DNA of 11,361 nt, taken from Gemmatimonadota bacterium (GTDB lineage: Bacteria; Gemmatimonadota; Gemmatimonadetes; Gemmatimonadales; Gemmatimonadaceae). The position numbers and the translations under genes are program-made. The notes below the pieces were generated by a model. The model had not been told where the DNA came from and searched no databases. It worked only from the letters and a program-made list of their open reading frames with translations. The first letter of the stretch is position 1; each line of letters starts with the position of its first letter. The DNA lies in the NCBI GenBank assembly GCA_031127185.1, contig JARIET010000064.1, positions 1 to 11,361 of the forward strand, written 5' to 3'. Shown one piece after another: positions 8,801 to 11,361 of the stretch.

Positions 8801-11361
8801 CACGCGCACCTTCCCGTTCAGCGCGTCGGCTGTGGATGGACGTGGGAATGCGATGGCGGGCGCTCCGATCAGCTGGTCCACACTCGCATCCTCGGTGGCC
8901 ACCGTTGACGCTGCGGGGCTCGTGACGGCCGTGGGGCTCGGCGGCACGCAGGTTCGCGCCACCGCCGGCACGATCGTCGGAGTCGCCACCGTGAACGTGC
9001 TCACGCCGATCACACGCATCATCGTGGGCCGCGATTCGTTGGGCACGCCAGTGAGCGACACGACGGCGCTCGCCTCGCTCGGCATCCGCCGCTCGATGCG
9101 GGCGGAGGCGCGCGACACGCTGGACGCGCCGATGACCGGTGTGACATTCACGTGGGCCAGCACGAATCCCGCGGTGGCGCTGGTGGACTCGAGCTTCGCG
9201 ACGCGTGCTGTTGCGCTCTCGAACGCCAATGGTGTGACGACATTCCAGGCGTCGGCCGAGGGCGTCACCGGTTCGGCAACGCTCAAGGTCCAGCAGGCAC
9301 TGGCGTCCATAGAACTCACACCCACACCCGACACGATCGGCGTCACGGCGCAGAAGCAACTCACCGCCCGTGGCAAGGACGCGAACAACCGGTTCATCTC
9401 GGGTGGCGTGTTCGCGTACGCCTCGAACAACACCCCCGTGGCAACGGTCAACGCGACCACCGGCGTTGTCACTGGTGTGTCGCTTGGCACGGCGAATGTC
9501 ACCGCCACGAGCGGTGCCGTCACGTCGAACGCGGCGGTCATCGTCGTGGCCAGCACCGTGCCACCGATCATTTCGTTCGGCCGCGACACGCTCACGGTCG
9601 GGCGAGGGTCGAGCACGTCGATCCCGATCTTCCTCAGCCGCCCGCACGGAACGAACGTCACAGTCAACCTCTCGGCGCTCGACACCGTCGCGTACTTCTC
9701 ACTCGGCAGCATCACCTTCACGCCCGGACAGACGGCGCTGAACGTGACGCTGAATGGGCGCAATGCCGGCACAACGTCGCTCTTTGCGCTCGATGGAAGC
9801 GGAACCGGCTTCAAGGGTGACACCGCCACCGTCGCCGTGCAGGCCAATGTCCGGTTTGCGCAGACCAGCTGGTCGCTGAACGCCACCGATCAGGTGTCCA
9901 CACAGGTGCTCCTCTCCGACCCGTCGCCGGCTGGCGGCACCTTCGTGACATACACCTACGGGACGGCCGGCCGCGCGCAGGTCTCGCCGGACCCCGCATT
10001 CATCCCGGCCGGCCAGCTCGCCTCCAACGTGGTCATTACGGCGCTCGGGTCGACCAGCGGAAGCACCACGATCATGCCGGTCGCCACCGGCGTGAACGGT
10101 ACGGCGTCCACCCTGAATGTCTCCGCGCCGGTGCTGACCATCTCCGCCGGCGTTTCCGCGCGGCTGGGCACTGGTCAGTACGAAGGGGGCTGGTATGTGT
10201 ACACCCCGCAGTCCAACAGCATCGCCGTGCCGCTCACGTACGCGAGCACCGATACCACGGTCATCACCGTAAACCCCACGACGGGTGCGATTCCGGGTGG
10301 CTCGTACTACCAGTACTTCACGGTCAGCGCCAAAGCGACTGGCACGGCCAAGGTGGTGATCTCGGCGAGCGGGTGGAAGCCCGACACGCTGACGATGACC
10401 GTCACGTCGCCGAACGTCACGGTTGCCGGCCAAACCAGTTTCAATACTACGTCGCCGCAGACCACACTCACGGTCTACGCGCGGGATTCGGTCGGAACGG
10501 CGCACTACCGCACGAGTTCGCTTGCACTGAGCGTGAGCTCGAGCGACACGAACGTCATCAAGGTGATCGACACGTCGCCGACCCTGGCGGCCGGCCAGTA
10601 CTACGAGTCCGGCATCCGCTATCAGCCCGGCGGCATGGGTGGCACGGCGTACGTGAAGGTTACCGCCGGTGGACACCAACCCGATTCGATGCTCGTCACG
10701 GTGGTCGGCCCCAAGCTCCAGTTCAGCTGGAACTCCAACCAGCTCGGCGTCGGACAGTACGACGACAACGTGTACGTCTACACGCCCAACAACGTCACGA
10801 GTCCGCTGCCGGTGACGTTGACAAGCTCAAACCCTGCGAAGGCCACGATCACGTCCAGCGTCACCGTGCCGACCGGTTCATACTATGCCTACCACACGGT
10901 GACCGGCCTCGATACCGGGGTTGTGACGCTGATCGCCACAGCACCGGGGTACCAGCCCGACACAGCGACGTATCGCGTGTCGACACCACGCGTCACGGGA
11001 ATCGGCGCGGCGACGTACAACAACTTCCGGCCGGCGTTCAACATCACGGCCTACGTGCGCGATTCTGCAAACGGCGTACACAACCGCGTGTCGCCCCTCG
11101 TCGTCTCGTGGCGGTCCACGGACACGAACGTCGTCAAGGTCGACTCGGCTTCGGTGACCATCGGCAGCGCGATCTACTACAACAGCGCAGCACGACTTGC
11201 GGTGCGGGGCCTCGGCACAGCCTATGTGGTCGTGAGCGCACCGGGGCACAGGCCCGACTCTGCGTTGATCAGCATCCAGACGCCCAAGCTGAGCTTCAGC
11301 TGGACAACGGCAACCGTGGGCAGGCGGCAGTACTTCACCGCGACGAACCACTTTGTGCACA
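5814..11361 (+). CDS. Giant Ig-like repeat lipoprotein, C-terminus beyond window
   Basis: One open frame of 1849 codons runs from ATG 5814 to the window end without a stop. A short Arg-containing n-region and a hydrophobic stretch (10-24) precede Cys25 in SALSCG, which fits a permissive lipobox; I see no other cysteine in the reading. The mature protein starts with a Gly/Pro-rich linker, a unique beta domain (about 33-150) and a Pro/Ala linker. Modules follow: Ig-like (174-262), Big_1-like (263-358, 586-690, 795-895) and filamin-like (359-467, 468-585, 691-794). Next come Big_2-like modules (896-981, 982-1065, 1066-1162, 1163-1248), two further beta domains (1249-1344, 1345-1438), then an alternating pair of modules from 1439 on. 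Such proteins are usually surface-exposed adhesins or structural stalks. +2 is Gly, so outer-membrane sorting is plausible. No catalytic domain is visible. The start is chosen by the signal peptide; the frame is also open upstream, and the ribosome-binding site is weak. Confidence 0.88.
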   Translation, partial: MLISPRSPRLAAAVVAAVALSALSCGREPTGPGGSGGVRWSHGITFNPEFPSGFSEYQRSAQSVPNGSGSLVTFSRVRIILRFADGAVALDTTVNFPAGSDELPVGLNIPLPANAPSGGVPLSMSLKYVNAAGDTVFSGGPVTVTAVPATPGAPAPPPSRVNVPLSYTGPGAASATQVRISPRTLTANTGQPLTFTAQAFDAIGNVVPGVPILFTSDNPLIASINAATGTGTAGATRGTVNIVAQLLTGPTDVAAVTVVAPPANLAAVSGSGQNAAVHATLTQPVVVVATATDGQPAAGVTVTFAAANGGTVGSAAATTGANGQASTTWRLGAGAGTQTLTASASGLSGSPVTFTATARAIDPVRLEFLQQPPASAAAGTPMTPAVSVRAVDAAGSLTTSFTGIITVAIGAGGPAGAVLAGTTSVAAVGGIATFPGLALNVPGTFTLDASATGLAGAASASFQVVAGAANRLIFDRYPVTGATAGAVLDLITVVVRDALGNPQTTFTGPVTLSLNGPGVAAALDTAGMAPTSDVVVTGPVTVNAVAGVATFSNLQINGAGNYTLTATSAGLASATGPRFSIAAGPASVLVLVSGAGQSAAGAATLSNPVVVRATDAFGNGVAGVTVNFAPAAGSGSVVPTSVVTGASGNAQATWTLGGAAGAMTLNASATGLTPNPLVVGATATAAAGGIATQLVFTTGPASTTAGTVMPSLVVTAKDALGATVTAFTGFVNISINTNAAGAIIWNGTTGVSAVAGVATFPGVEIQKAAAGLTMNASSGTLQGTSPAFTISAAAANQIVADSGGAQSAAFSTALGTKLVARVIDVYNNPVTGTTVVWTVATGGGSLNNTTTLTDANGRVRTGWTLGAPLGAQTVTASSGSLSGSPLTFTATATGGAIASTAYPTHLDSLYSFGDTLRRVPVSRDGANAVVAGAYTFVSRTPATATVSGTGLVTAVADGSTYIVATENGGTKDSTLIVVKQRVATINVTPGNRNIYRTRTFPFSASAVDGRGNAMAGAPISWSTLASSVATVDAAGLVTAVGLGGTQVRATAGTIVGVATVNVLTPITRIIVGRDSLGTPVSDTTALASLGIRRSMRAEARDTLDAPMTGVTFTWASTNPAVALVDSSFATRAVALSNANGVTTFQASAEGVTGSATLKVQQALASIELTPTPDTIGVTAQKQLTARGKDANNRFISGGVFAYASNNTPVATVNATTGVVTGVSLGTANVTATSGAVTSNAAVIVVASTVPPIISFGRDTLTVGRGSSTSIPIFLSRPHGTNVTVNLSALDTVAYFSLGSITFTPGQTALNVTLNGRNAGTTSLFALDGSGTGFKGDTATVAVQANVRFAQTSWSLNATDQVSTQVLLSDPSPAGGTFVTYTYGTAGRAQVSPDPAFIPAGQLASNVVITALGSTSGSTTIMPVATGVNGTASTLNVSAPVLTISAGVSARLGTGQYEGGWYVYTPQSNSIAVPLTYASTDTTVITVNPTTGAIPGGSYYQYFTVSAKATGTAKVVISASGWKPDTLTMTVTSPNVTVAGQTSFNTTSPQTTLTVYARDSVGTAHYRTSSLALSVSSSDTNVIKVIDTSPTLAAGQYYESGIRYQPGGMGGTAYVKVTAGGHQPDSMLVTVVGPKLQFSWNSNQLGVGQYDDNVYVYTPNNVTSPLPVTLTSSNPAKATITSSVTVPTGSYYAYHTVTGLDTGVVTLIATAPGYQPDTATYRVSTPRVTGIGAATYNNFRPAFNITAYVRDSANGVHNRVSPLVVSWRSTDTNVVKVDSASVTIGSAIYYNSAARLAVRGLGTAYVVVSAPGHRPDSALISIQTPKLSFSWTTATVGRRQYFTATNHFVH
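10128..11361 (+). repeat. Protein-level alternating supermodule (two about 95-residue units, period about 192 residues)
   Basis: Within the giant lipoprotein, unit B starts at residues 1439, 1633 and 1824, and unit C at 1533 and 1725, giving B-C-B-C-B with spacings of 94, 100, 92 and 99 residues. B units share GxxQY followed by YVYTP (in B1 and B2) and GSYYxY. C units share RDS, a DTNVxKV core and another YY pair. All four complete units end in a closing motif of aromatic or His, one residue, then Pro-Asp-Thr/Ser (for example GWKPDT, GHQPDS, GYQPDT, GHRPDS). B2 and B3 open with PKLxFSW; B1 opens with a more divergent PVLTIS. B3 is cut by the window edge. I do not recognise the unit as a named family. 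Confidence 0.8.

Noticed and set aside
8067..9647. Long minus-strand open frame (526 codons) inside the giant lipoprotein gene
   Set aside because: Its translation is Arg/His/Gly/Ala-rich with no recognisable fold, as expected for an antisense frame in GC-rich DNA, while the opposite strand has clear Ig-like repeats.

Overview
The window is GC-rich bacterial DNA with densely packed genes. The gene content (SURF1 beside an acyl-CoA dehydrogenase, an MgtE channel, a giant Ig-repeat lipoprotein) and the short TCTCAAC-type tandem repeats between genes fit a diderm aerobe, and I lean towards Gemmatimonadota. That placement is inference from style of content; no rRNA or other marker gene is present.

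Layout, left to right. (1) Positions 1-220, minus strand: the N-terminal 73 codons of an NAD(P)-binding oxidoreductase of the 3-hydroxyisobutyrate dehydrogenase type, cut by the window edge. (2) Positions 221-538: a divergent intergenic region with a 17-bp perfect inverted repeat and, just before the next gene, a 9-bp GC-rich hairpin with a competing alternative pairing. (3) Positions 539-2954, plus strand: an mgtE Mg2+ channel gene followed 10 bases later by an EamA/DMT-family transporter gene, probably one operon. (4) Positions 2955-3110: a convergent junction made largely of two unrelated short tandem repeats, three 12-mers and five perfect heptamers plus a stray copy. The heptamer array runs into the end of the next gene and supplies its stop codon. 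(5) Positions 3058-5694, minus strand: a SURF1-like cytochrome oxidase assembly gene followed 9 bases later by a long acyl-CoA dehydrogenase gene, probably one operon. (6) Positions 5695-5813: a 119-base divergent promoter region carrying a perfect GTGA-N6-TCAC palindrome of Crp/Fnr type. (7) Positions 5814-11361, plus strand: one uninterrupted reading frame of at least 1849 codons that runs off the window. It encodes a lipoprotein built almost wholly of Ig-like beta-sandwich modules.

How the genes may work together: the SURF1/acyl-CoA dehydrogenase pair links fatty-acid oxidation to terminal-oxidase assembly, both parts of aerobic energy metabolism. The Crp/Fnr-like site upstream would be a sensible control point and could also affect the divergent surface protein. 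MgtE and the EamA transporter form a membrane-transport pair with no obvious metabolic link.

The least ordinary part is the large surface protein. Its N-terminal half mixes invasin-like (Big_1-type) and filamin-like modules, its middle holds Big_2-type modules, and its visible C-terminal part switches to a strict alternation of two distinct roughly 95-residue modules (period about 192 residues) marked by paired tyrosines and a closing Pro-Asp motif. I do not recognise that alternating module as a named family.
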